Source of the DNA: Bacillota bacterium
Lineage (GTDB): Bacteria; Bacillota; Clostridia; Lachnospirales; Lachnospiraceae
Reading direction: 5' to 3'
NCBI GenBank assembly: GCA_023437885.1
Contig: JAEZFH010000379.1
Span: forward strand, 1-16,686
Length of the DNA: 16,686 nucleotides
The translations under genes and the position numbers were made by a program. Below, in pieces: positions 7,136-14,086 of this stretch. The notes beneath the pieces are model-generated. The model was not told the origin of the DNA. It did no database searches and saw only the letters and a program-made list of their open reading frames with translations. Position 1 is the first letter of the stretch; every line of letters starts with the position of its first letter.

Positions 7136-7389
7136 TTATAAATTTTCATTTAAGAAAATCCTAAGCTTTTCCGAGGCTTCGGCCTCGTCGGGACCGTCAA
7201 TAAGAAATATAACCTCTTCCCCCTTCTTAACACCAAGAGCCATGATCCCCAGGATGCTTTTTGCGTTTCCTTCCATTGCTCCCTTTTTTACCGTAATATT
7301 GCTGGCATAAGCGTTGATTGCCTTTACCAGTAATCCGGCCGGCCTTGCAAACCGATTTCATCCATTACAGTATGTTTGATTTCTATCAA
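7136..7389 (-). pseudogene. ptsH: Phosphocarrier protein HPr, frameshifted at the active-site histidine
   Basis: HPr passes phosphate from Enzyme I to EIIA through His15. Read from TTG at 7389 (AAGGAGG 8 nt upstream), the first frame gives MIEIKHTVMDEIGLQ, then GRPDYW and a stop at 7324-7326. From 7346 onward the next frame gives RPAGLLVKAINAYASNITVK and, further on, NAKSILGIMALGV with the regulatory Ser, ending FLNENL at 7136. Joined, the two parts make a normal HPr of about 85 residues except that the GLHARPA motif is broken: TTG-CA-AGG-CCG stands where TTG-CAY-GCN-AGG-CCG is expected. Four bases are missing, taking the third base of the His codon and the Ala codon. The rest is well conserved, so the lesion is recent or an assembly error. 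An internal ATG start could express only the C-terminal part, without the active site. Confidence 0.9.
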
Positions 7390-7424
7390 GCTTCCGTCCT
7401 CCTTTCCTGACCCGGTTTGCTGCA

Positions 7425-7922
7425 TCATCTTTTGATTGTCAGCACTTTATCCAGCTCTTTTACAGTTCCGCCCGGATAAGGCAAAATCTCCGAAAAATCC
7501 GCCGTATTGCAGATTACCATGGGAGTAATCAGGTCATAGCCCTTATTCCTGATTTTATCCAGCTCGAATTCAAGAAGCAGATCCCCGGCTCTCACCGTAT
7601 CGCCTGTCTGTACATATGCTTTGAAATGCTCTCCCTGCAGCTTGACTGTATCCAAGCCGACATGAATCAGAAGCTCAACTCCGTGAACCGATTGTATGCT
7701 CACGGCATGCTTTGTCTCAAAAAGCAGAGATATCGTGCCATCCACCGGAGCAACTACCCTTCCCTTACTGGGCAATATGGCAATTCCGTCCCCAAGAATC
7801 TTTTCTTTGAATACCGGGTCGCCCACTTCACTTATCGCATGGAGCCGGCCTGCAATGGGAGCCTTTATTTCCAGTCCTTTGTCTTTTCCCAATCCTAATC
7901 TCTCTATCCAGGTATTTAACAT
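7425..7922 (-). CDS. PTS EIIA component, glucose (Crr) family
   Basis: Cytosolic phosphocarrier that takes phosphate from HPr and hands it to the EIIB domain encoded downstream. The 165-residue protein is a complete EIIA(Glc) domain. It starts with a short helix and linker, then IKAPIAGRLHAISEVGDPVF and GDGIAILPSKGRVVAPVDG. His72 in ETKHAVSI is the second active-site His, and His87 in ELLIHVGLDTV is the phosphorylated His. It ends with the usual GD(L)LLEF and TPMVICN segments. AGGAGG lies a few bases before the ATG at 7922. The gap to the antiterminator gene upstream is 9 bp, so the two are surely co-transcribed. It supplies the EIIA missing from the EIIBC polypeptide. Whether it also acts in inducer exclusion, as enteric Crr does, is not indicated. 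Confidence 0.95.
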   Translation of the reverse strand: MLNTWIERLGLGKDKGLEIKAPIAGRLHAISEVGDPVFKEKILGDGIAILPSKGRVVAPVDGTISLLFETKHAVSIQSVHGVELLIHVGLDTVKLQGEHFKAYVQTGDTVRAGDLLLEFELDKIRNKGYDLITPMVICNTADFSEILPYPGGTVKELDKVLTIKR

Positions 7923-7931
7923 GCTGTCCTC

Positions 7932-8777
7932 CTAATTCCTTGAATGATTTCCCAATACCACCCGCCGGATGTGTATCGATAACATGGCAAGCTCTTCCAC
8001 AACGATGACATCTTCAAAGCTAACCTTCAGATAATCCGCAATTCTCTCACTGCAATTGAATTCCAGGGGGTAGAGATTCCTCACCATCTCACAGAACTCC
8101 GTATCGATGTTATTCAACTGCTCCCTGCTTAAAATCCGCTGAACCAGGAAGCGAAGATGGGTAACAAACCGTTCATAGTGAAGTGAGCTTTCCTCCAGTG
8201 TAATGCCAAAGTCATCCTTAACAAGCTGCAGTATCTGCGGCAGCAGCTTGGTTATACTCATTGTTTTACTCATAACCGTATTGTATTCCGCATTGACAAT
8301 ATGAAGGGCGATGGATGCCGCTTCATCTACCGGAAGCCGGACGCCCAGCCTCTTATCAATGAGTGCCACCGCATATTCCCCAATCAAGTATTCCTGCCGG
8401 TAAAGCCGCTGTACATCCCACAATAATGGATTATCAAACATCATGTCCTGCCGGAAGCGCTCAATGGCAAAATTAATATGGTCTGTCAACGTGATATAAA
8501 TATTGGGGTTAAGTCTGCGGTTCAGCACCTTATCCGCATATGCAATGATCTCATTGGAGACCTGGATATGCTCCAGCGGAAGATTTTCAACCAATTCTTT
8601 AAACTTATCGACTGCATTCTGGCTTTCCAGGTAAAATATCTTTTCGATCAGTGTCGGATCAATTTCCTTGCCCTGCTTGGCCTGGAAGCCGATCCCTTTA
8701 CCCATAACGACTACTTCCTTCCCCTTGGAGTCGAAGGCACTTACCACATTATTATTGTTTACGCGTTCTACTTGCAT
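7932..8777 (-). CDS. BglG/LicT-family transcription antiterminator
   Basis: RNA-binding regulator that, when active, binds the RAT in its own leader and prevents formation of the overlapping terminator. The 281-residue protein has an N-terminal CAT RNA-binding domain (about 1-57, NNNVVSAFDSKGKEVVVMGKGIGF) and two PRD domains. All four regulatory histidines are present: His100 (TDHINFAIER) and His159 (ALHIVNAEYN) in PRD1, His207 (THLRF) and His269 (SIHIRRV) in PRD2. In the family, PRD1 phosphorylation by the cognate EIIB is inhibitory and PRD2 phosphorylation by HPr is activating. TTGGAGG precedes the ATG by 7 nt. It is the first gene of the operon, so it controls itself along with EIIA, HPr and EIIBC. 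It resembles B. subtilis LicT closely, although the transporter it governs is NagE-like, not a beta-glucoside permease. Confidence 0.95.
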   Translation of the reverse strand: MQVERVNNNNVVSAFDSKGKEVVVMGKGIGFQAKQGKEIDPTLIEKIFYLESQNAVDKFKELVENLPLEHIQVSNEIIAYADKVLNRRLNPNIYITLTDHINFAIERFRQDMMFDNPLLWDVQRLYRQEYLIGEYAVALIDKRLGVRLPVDEAASIALHIVNAEYNTVMSKTMSITKLLPQILQLVKDDFGITLEESSLHYERFVTHLRFLVQRILSREQLNNIDTEFCEMVRNLYPLEFNCSERIADYLKVSFEDVIVVEELAMLSIHIRRVVLGNHSRN

Positions 8778-8806
8778 CTGAAACCTCCAACGTTATTTAC
8801 CACAAT

Positions 8807-8855
8807 AAAAAAAACCAAATCCATGGAATCTTAGTATTCCATAAAATTTGGTTTT
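8807..8855 (-). terminator. Leader terminator (attenuator) of the PTS operon
   Basis: On the minus strand AAAACCAAAT (8846-8855) pairs with ATTTGGTTTT (8811-8820), and the stem continues through TATGGAAT/ATTCCAT to a small loop. The descending arm runs straight into eight T residues (8807-8814). It overlaps the 3' end of the RAT, so the two structures are mutually exclusive. It ends about 30 bp before the antiterminator start codon. Confidence 0.92.
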
Positions 8856-8876
8856 GCCTGCATCCAGTAACAATCC
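8850..8876 (-). promoter_or_regulatory. Ribonucleic antiterminator (RAT), LicT/BglG type
   Basis: The minus strand reads GGATTGTTACTG, then GAT, then GCAGGCAAAACC. This matches the conserved RAT hairpin halves of LicT/BglG targets as I recall them (GGATTGTTACTG and GCAGGCAAAACC). The last six bases are shared with the rising arm of the terminator. When the CAT domain holds the RAT folded, the terminator cannot form. Transcription would start about 12 nt upstream. Confidence 0.93.
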
Positions 8877-8894
8877 AATTATTCAACTGAATCT

Positions 8895-8923
8895 AATATA
8901 TCAATAAATTTACTATATGTCAA
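8895..8923 (-). promoter_or_regulatory. PTS operon promoter
   Basis: Minus-strand TTGACA (8918-8923, perfect) with a 17-bp spacer and TATATT (8895-8900, five of six). The start point would fall near 8888, placing the RAT at the very 5' end of the transcript. Such a strong promoter fits an operon regulated by antitermination. I see no convincing CcpA cre site around it. Confidence 0.88.
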
Positions 8924-8960
8924 TACGGTTTTAAAATTTTCTTTGTAATTTCTCACCAAT

Positions 8961-8997
8961 GCATTCATCCGCTTTGGCGGGTATCTGATGATAATGC
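8961..8997 (-). repeat. Hairpin after the DUF1576-type gene
   Basis: Outer arms GCATT/AATGC (8961-8965, 8993-8997) enclose CCGC-TTTG-GCGG (8969-8980). It lies about 28 bp after the membrane-protein stop codon and upstream of the PTS promoter. No T-run follows on the minus strand, so the case for a terminator is weak. Confidence 0.3.
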
Positions 8998-9024
8998 ACA
9001 AACAAACGAAGTTATCGCCCCTTC

Positions 9025-10353
9025 TTATTCCTGCCGTAGTTTTACTTTGCTCTTGCCGGTACGAAATGCTTCTATTACCGGAAGCATAACCGCTGCTACG
9101 ATACCTGCCGAAAAGCCTGTGTTATATAAATTCATTCCCCCATGCAGAATTCCGGAATTGAGAACCACAGAAGAATTGATGAAGCCGGCAATCACTCCGT
9201 AGATCCATCCGTAATGCCCTCCAATCGGTGCCAGGCCGGTTCCGAATAATGCAGCCAAAAGAATATGCGGATCATTGATATGCCATATCTTAGTAATACT
9301 CCCGATGACGACACCGATTAAGATCGGCAGAATATTCTTCACATGCTTGCCATAAGCACCGAAGCACATTACCGTCAGAATTCCTCCGATGGTGGGACCA
9401 TTCAGGGCACCGCCGACCAATAGAACATAGCCTAAGGCAAGGAAACCGTTCAACCCCATATTGAACAATGCAGTTCCAAAATCCGCCATGGCAACAAAAT
9501 CACTTGCCGCTACTCCCGAATAAGTAAACAGTTGTCTTATCGGCTTAAGACTTCGGCCGTTCAGAATAAAACCGAGGATCAGCATCGATAGGAACATGGC
9601 AAATAGCAGGATGCCAAAGAGCCGGTTATTCCCCTCGCTCCAGATCAGACGGCTGTAGGAGACAAAGCCGTAAGAACGGAAGATGGATACATAAATTGTA
9701 CCGATCAACCCTGCCGTAAAGCCCACATTATACAAGTCAAACCCCCTATGTACCTGGAACAGATATGCGGCCAGAGGCGGCAGGATAAAGCCTATACTTA
9801 ACCCAACTCCCAATCCCAGCAGGATTTTTATAGGCAGGACAAGCTCCAATCCAAAGAATATTTCTGACAGGATCGGTGCGAGGCTTGTTCCAAAGAAGGC
9901 AGTACAGATATGCTTGGAGAGCTTCTCTTTTTTATATACCGCATAACATACCACACCAAGGATAATAAGCCAGATATTCATTAAGTTTTTTCCAAATAAT
10001 GCGAAGCCGCCCATCAGATAAATTGCTGCGATGGAGATTCCACTGATTTCAACCTTTAAGAAGTATAAAATAAGAATGGTAAGAAGCATTATAACACCGG
10101 CATTGACGAAGGCAGCTCCGATGCCGCCGATTTCGACATAGTCCGTAATCAATACATCCGGCTCGACGATAATCCGGTAAATCCCATGCGCAATGCTCTG
10201 CGGAGTATCAATCGCCAATCCGAATAACACAAATATCAGCGAGTAAATTGTGAATATACCGTATTTCATCCTGTTCGAAACAGGCGGTATCTCATTTCTC
10301 ATAGAAAGTAATTGTTTTTCTTTAACAAAGTGCTCTCTTTGTCTTCGCCCCAT
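9025..10353 (-). CDS. Multi-spanning membrane protein with two-fold internal repeat (probably DUF1576 family)
   Basis: A 442-residue polytopic membrane protein with a charged cytoplasmic N-terminus (about 30 residues) and roughly a dozen hydrophobic spans. Its two halves repeat the same motifs in the same order: EIGGIGAAFVNAG/ADFGTALFNMG, FALFGKN/CFGAYGKH, FFGTSLAPI/LFGTGLAPI and GFDLYNVGFTAG/GMNLYNTGFSAG (residues about 74-219 and 290-419). This is typical of transporters that arose by duplication, but no substrate is suggested by sequence. I recall the family as Firmicutes DUF1576; that assignment is from memory. The start at 10353 has GGAGAG just upstream. The GTG at 10395 would add 14 residues but has no ribosome-binding site. 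It has its own promoter and appears monocistronic, with the PTS operon downstream on the same strand. Confidence 0.82.
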   Translation of the reverse strand: MGRRQREHFVKEKQLLSMRNEIPPVSNRMKYGIFTIYSLIFVLFGLAIDTPQSIAHGIYRIIVEPDVLITDYVEIGGIGAAFVNAGVIMLLTILILYFLKVEISGISIAAIYLMGGFALFGKNLMNIWLIILGVVCYAVYKKEKLSKHICTAFFGTSLAPILSEIFFGLELVLPIKILLGLGVGLSIGFILPPLAAYLFQVHRGFDLYNVGFTAGLIGTIYVSIFRSYGFVSYSRLIWSEGNNRLFGILLFAMFLSMLILGFILNGRSLKPIRQLFTYSGVAASDFVAMADFGTALFNMGLNGFLALGYVLLVGGALNGPTIGGILTVMCFGAYGKHVKNILPILIGVVIGSITKIWHINDPHILLAALFGTGLAPIGGHYGWIYGVIAGFINSSVVLNSGILHGGMNLYNTGFSAGIVAAVMLPVIEAFRTGKSKVKLRQE

Positions 10354-10431
10354 AAACTCTCCTATTATTTTATTAAGTTTCCTTTCTGACACCACCTGCA
10401 GAGAAGAAGTTTCCTTACAGAGTGTATGAAA

Positions 10432-10460
10432 ATTATATCATAATATTTTAATAGGTTCAA
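10432..10460 (-). promoter_or_regulatory. Promoter of the DUF1576-type gene
   Basis: Minus-strand TTGAAC (10455-10460), 17-bp spacer, perfect TATAAT (10432-10437). The start would be near 10425, giving a leader of about 70 nt. A palindrome at 10472-10491 lies 11 bp upstream of the -35 box. Confidence 0.75.
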
Positions 10461-10471
10461 TTCAGAATAGC

Positions 10472-10491
10472 TATAAAAGTCAACTTTTATA
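10472..10491. promoter_or_regulatory. 20-bp palindrome upstream of the DUF1576-type promoter (candidate operator)
   Basis: TATAAAAGT (10472-10480) and ACTTTTATA (10483-10491) are exact reverse complements around CA. The centre lies about 21 bp upstream of the -35 box, a typical activator position, though a repressor is also possible. No regulator gene is adjacent. Confidence 0.5.
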
Positions 10492-10509
10492 ATTCTTTTT
10501 CGGCTTTGC

Positions 10510-10548
10510 AAAAAAATCAGGAGAACAGCAGCCTGGCCATCCTCCTGA
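10510..10548 (-). terminator. Rho-independent terminator of the two-component/ABC operon
   Basis: Minus-strand stem TCAGGAG (10542-10548) with CTCCTGA (10517-10523), loop of 18 nt, followed by seven T residues (10510-10516). It lies about 160 bp after the permease stop and separates that operon from the downstream membrane-protein gene. Confidence 0.85.
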
Positions 10549-10581
10549 CAGATATGGATCAGATACATATAATCAAAGGTT

Positions 10582-10683
10582 TTACTGTCCTTCCTCAGGG
10601 AGAACCTTCTCTCTCATTGCAGATATAATCATATCATGAACTTCGTTCCTGATCTCCAGCCCCGATCGCATGCTTGTGAACAA
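10582..10683 (-). other. Possible small ORF or gene remnant between permease and terminator
   Basis: The 10549-10708 stretch, still inside the permease transcript, holds one open frame that looks protein-like: from TTG (10683) or ATG (10671) to TAA (10582), at most 33 residues. It includes LFTSMRSGLEIRNEVHDMII and ends LPEEGQ. The frame stays open upstream into the permease's last codons. No proper ribosome-binding site is seen. It could be a micropeptide, the surviving tail of a lost gene, or chance. Confidence 0.25.
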
Positions 10684-10708
10684 GTTCGCATCCTGCTCCC
10701 TACGCTTT

Positions 10709-13309
10709 TTATATCATCTCCTGCCTTAAGGCATCTATAATATTTTCTTTTCGTACCTTGCTGCTGGAATACAGCATCGCAATCCCTACGATCAGAAATA
10801 CCGATATAATTGCAACTCCGATACTGGTGAGAGGAAGGGTAAAGCCGAATTCGAAGCTTTCCAGCAAGGTTCTGTAGATGAGATACATCACAGCAATACT
10901 GAGCGGAATTCCATAGATCAATGCCTTGATGCCATAGAAAATACTCTCATAATTCAGCATCCGGTTAAAGCTCTTAGGAGTAATCCCCACCGATTTCAGC
11001 ATGGCAAACTCTCTTTTACGAAGCGTAATGCTGGTGGAAATGGTATTAATGATATTGGCAATGCAAATCGCTGTTATCAACACCAAAAAGGCATAGGTGA
11101 ATACGGAAATTAACAGCATCATCTGTTCCTCCCGCTGCCGGTAAAGATACAGGTTATAAAGGCTGAATCTGCTGGCTCCCACACTATCCTGAAGCTTCTC
11201 CATCGCCTCTTGAAGCTTCACCGGGTTCTTGCTCTGGAAGAAGACCTCGGTACTCCTTAATTCCTTCTCTGTCGGGGATGCCTTCTCCATTAGCCCGTCC
11301 AGGGCGTCTTTGGACATTATGATATGAAAAGTCGCTCCGCTGCCGGAGGACAGAATTCCCATGGGCAATTCGCCGGTGGTACCTATCACCCGGACTGTAC
11401 CGATGGCATCCTCGGAAGAATTCTCAGCCGAAAACATCAGCTCATATTCCCTTCCCGGTTCCGTCCTTACTGCCTTCGTCTCAACATATCTATCCTCCGC
11501 AGCATCCTTAAATGCAACCTGGTCTATTACGATTGCCACCGGCTGCTTCGAATCGGCAAAGAGCTTATAATCCACTCCCGCAATCTTCGCATATTCCTTG
11601 AGGGCCTCTTTCTCCAACGCATTAACAATAACCTGATACTGATATTTTCCGTCCTCTTTCGGAGCTGCTCCGCTCTCCTTATAATAATCCGGAGTATCTG
11701 CTTCCTCAATCCAGGTAAACATGGCAACACTGTCCACCCTGGAATATTCCCTGATATTCTCTAACGAGATGAGCTTACGGACCATGTCCTCCTTCTCTTC
11801 GTCGTTTCCATTGACCTGGGCAGTAATGTCAAAATTAATTCCATCCTGTGTCATCGTATAGGATTTCCTGATCATATCCGTAAATTGGGTTACTACCAAA
11901 AACAGCAGCATGCTGATGACCAGAGAAAAAATCGTTGCCTGATACCTGCCCCTGCTTCTTTTAAGATTTTTTAAACCCAGATCACCCTCTATGCCGAAGA
12001 TTTTGCGGGTAATCCTCGAGGTTTTAACCTGCCTTCCGGTGATTTTTATCTCTGTGGATTGCCGGATTGCATCAATAGCGGATATATTGGATGCTTTTCT
12101 GGCCGGCAGGTAGGTGGATATTAATATTGTCACCGAGGATATGATCACCGATGCAATCAAGGAGGATGGATATACCGTTAAATGAAAGCCCGAGGATACA
12201 CCCAATGCCCCTTTTAAGACTGGATTAATGCACAGATAGGTTATTCCCAGTCCCAGATATCCGGATATAATTCCGATGGGTATACTGACCGCTCCGATCA
12301 CTGCGCCTTCGAAGAATACCGAATTCCTCTTCTGCCGCCTTGTCGCCCCGACGCTGGACAGCATTCCCAAATACCTGGACCGTTCCGCCACGGATATGGC
12401 AAAGGCATTATAGATCAGTGCAACAGAGCCAAGCACTATGATAACCATGATAATCCCAGACAGCGTATAGATCATCCTCTGCACGTCACTGTCTGCATAG
12501 ATTCCGTAATACCGCAGCAGCTGATTATTAAATATAATCCCTGCCGCAGGCAGAATCTCTTTTGCATTATCAAAAAGCTTATTATTTATTCTGCCAAACA
12601 GGACCGAGGCGTTACACTTCTCATCACTGGCAATCGTATTTTCATCCAGGTAGGATATGGCAGTATATCCCGGAGCCCACGGATATTCCCATTCGGGGCT
12701 CTTAATAATCCCCACAATCGTGTAATTCCTTTCTTCTTCCTCCGCCAGATACTCTGCAACCTCGTCTCCTTCTCTGATGATGCTGTCTATCTGCCCCAGT
12801 TCCCCGTCCTCCACTTCCTGGTCAGTCTCTCTATGACCGATGGAAAGGCTTATTCTGTCCCCGATCCTGTAATCCACTCCCGCATTCGCAAGAATTGCGT
12901 CAGTGATCACCAGTTCCTCTGGACCTGCCGGTAATCTTCCCTCCGTCAGATCGATGGGAAAGTGCTCGAAGCCGGCCTGATTGTATTCCATCACATACAG
13001 GTAGGGCTTATTGCTATTGCTACTGCCTTCCAGATATGCATAGCCCCGTATCTTTTCCAGGATGGTGGTCTTGACTCTGGAATCCGCCTGGATCGTCCCC
13101 AGATCTTCCCTGGTTACATCAATGTATTTGGCATGCCATTCCCCATTCTGCTGAATGCTGTCCCGGATCATGATATCCAGAAAGGATAGCCCCAGAGTAG
13201 CTACCGCTGTAATCATAGCCGCAGAGATTATGGTTCCGATGATGGTTACAAGGGTTCTCTTCCGGTTCAGCATCAGCTGGCGCAGTGTCAGTTTATTCAC
13301 AATATTCAT
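10709..13309 (-). CDS. ABC transporter permease, FtsX/MacB type with two FtsX domains
   Basis: Membrane subunit that works with the ATPase encoded just upstream. The 866-residue protein has TM1 near residues 17-40, a large extracytoplasmic domain (about 45-280) and three spans (about 285-410, with the FtsX signature LSSVGATRRQ after TM2). A fourth span lies near 455-480, followed by a second extracytoplasmic domain (about 480-735) and three C-terminal spans (about 740-855, with KREFAMLKSVGITPKSF). The two halves are thus two FtsX units, eight spans in all. It differs from 10-span BceB-type bacitracin permeases of about 650 residues. FtsX-type exporters often act mechanically on peptides, lipids or envelope targets; the substrate here is unknown. 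The start ATG overlaps the ATPase stop by 4 nt (ATGA), so translation is coupled. Confidence 0.92.
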   Translation of the reverse strand: MNIVNKLTLRQLMLNRKRTLVTIIGTIISAAMITAVATLGLSFLDIMIRDSIQQNGEWHAKYIDVTREDLGTIQADSRVKTTILEKIRGYAYLEGSSNSNKPYLYVMEYNQAGFEHFPIDLTEGRLPAGPEELVITDAILANAGVDYRIGDRISLSIGHRETDQEVEDGELGQIDSIIREGDEVAEYLAEEEERNYTIVGIIKSPEWEYPWAPGYTAISYLDENTIASDEKCNASVLFGRINNKLFDNAKEILPAAGIIFNNQLLRYYGIYADSDVQRMIYTLSGIIMVIIVLGSVALIYNAFAISVAERSRYLGMLSSVGATRRQKRNSVFFEGAVIGAVSIPIGIISGYLGLGITYLCINPVLKGALGVSSGFHLTVYPSSLIASVIISSVTILISTYLPARKASNISAIDAIRQSTEIKITGRQVKTSRITRKIFGIEGDLGLKNLKRSRGRYQATIFSLVISMLLFLVVTQFTDMIRKSYTMTQDGINFDITAQVNGNDEEKEDMVRKLISLENIREYSRVDSVAMFTWIEEADTPDYYKESGAAPKEDGKYQYQVIVNALEKEALKEYAKIAGVDYKLFADSKQPVAIVIDQVAFKDAAEDRYVETKAVRTEPGREYELMFSAENSSEDAIGTVRVIGTTGELPMGILSSGSGATFHIIMSKDALDGLMEKASPTEKELRSTEVFFQSKNPVKLQEAMEKLQDSVGASRFSLYNLYLYRQREEQMMLLISVFTYAFLVLITAICIANIINTISTSITLRKREFAMLKSVGITPKSFNRMLNYESIFYGIKALIYGIPLSIAVMYLIYRTLLESFEFGFTLPLTSIGVAIISVFLIVGIAMLYSSSKVRKENIIDALRQEMI

Positions 13310-13989
13310 GGACGGATCACCTCATTCTTCACAATGCGTCCATCCTCAATGGCTATAATTCGGTCTGCCTGCAGCGCAATACGTTCATCGTGGGTAATAA
13401 CCAGCAGAGTCTGGCGGTAGGTCCGGTTGAACATCTTCAGCAGCTCAATAATCTCACTGCTGTTTTTGCTGTCCAGATTACCTGTGGGCTCGTCGGCCAG
13501 CATAATCGCCGGATTATTGATCAACGCCCTGCCGATGGACACTCTCTGCTGCTGGCCGCCGGACAATTGATTCGGCAGGTGCTTCAGCCGGTTCTCCAGA
13601 TCCAGGGCTTTCACTATATTTTTCATCTGTTCCCGGTCCACCTGCTGCTCATCCAGCAGCAATGGCAGAGTGATGTTTTCCTCTACGCTGAGCACCGGAA
13701 TCAGATTATAGAACTGATATACCAGTCCAATCTGTCTGCGGCGAAAGATTGCCAGCTGTGTCTCATTCAATTGATAAATATCCGTGTTATCCAAATATAC
13801 TTTCCCGCCTGTCGGACGGTCCACTCCTCCCAGCATATGAAGCAGTGTTGATTTACCGGAGCCTGACGGACCGATAATGGCAACAAACTCACCCTTCCTG
13901 ATGCTAAAGCTTACATCGTCTAAGGCTTTAACCGCTGTTTCACCGGAGCCGTATTGCTTGGATAAATGCTCGACTTTTAATATTTCCAT
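13306..13989 (-). CDS. ABC transporter ATP-binding protein (MacB/LolD-like)
   Basis: Cytosolic ATPase driving the FtsX-type permease. The 227-residue protein shows Walker A GPSGSGKST (40-48), Q-loop Gln92 in YQFYNLIPVL, signature LSGGQQQR (142-149), Walker B MLADEP (163-168), D-loop GNLDS and switch His200. The YQFYNLIP segment and overall length are typical of the MacB/LolD/BceA group. The start at 13989 is chosen because GGGAGG lies just upstream and MEILKVEHLSKQYG is a normal beginning; the open frame runs 27 codons further upstream without a ribosome-binding site. The 230-bp gap to the kinase gene contains a phased direct-repeat element, so the ABC pair probably has its own regulated promoter in addition to any read-through. 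Confidence 0.96.
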   Translation of the reverse strand: MEILKVEHLSKQYGSGETAVKALDDVSFSIRKGEFVAIIGPSGSGKSTLLHMLGGVDRPTGGKVYLDNTDIYQLNETQLAIFRRRQIGLVYQFYNLIPVLSVEENITLPLLLDEQQVDREQMKNIVKALDLENRLKHLPNQLSGGQQQRVSIGRALINNPAIMLADEPTGNLDSKNSSEIIELLKMFNRTYRQTLLVITHDERIALQADRIIAIEDGRIVKNEVIRP

Positions 13990-14086
13990 GATTGACCTCC
14001 CTGTTATCAACCGGTACGTGCTAACTGACCATACGGCTTCTGCCCTACCGGCTGCATTGTCACAATACAAAGTTTATCCCTTCAAC

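Noticed and set aside
7110..7310. Plus-strand open frame opposite HPr
   Set aside because: The minus strand reads as HPr over this whole stretch despite its frameshift; the plus-strand frame is a shadow.
7324..7389. A true 21-residue peptide gene instead of a broken HPr
   Set aside because: Joining this frame to the next one restores a full HPr with the Ser46-site motif and C-terminus, so a disrupted HPr is by far the better explanation.
8924..9024. CcpA cre site near the PTS promoter
   Set aside because: No stretch matches the TGWAANCGNTNWCA pattern acceptably on either strand.
10354..10395. GTG start 14 codons upstream for the DUF1576-type gene
   Set aside because: No ribosome-binding site precedes it, while the ATG at 10353 follows GGAGAG; kept only as an alternative.
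10365..10568. 67-codon minus-strand open frame upstream of the DUF1576-type gene
   Set aside because: It runs through a terminator, a palindrome and a strong promoter and has no ribosome-binding site.
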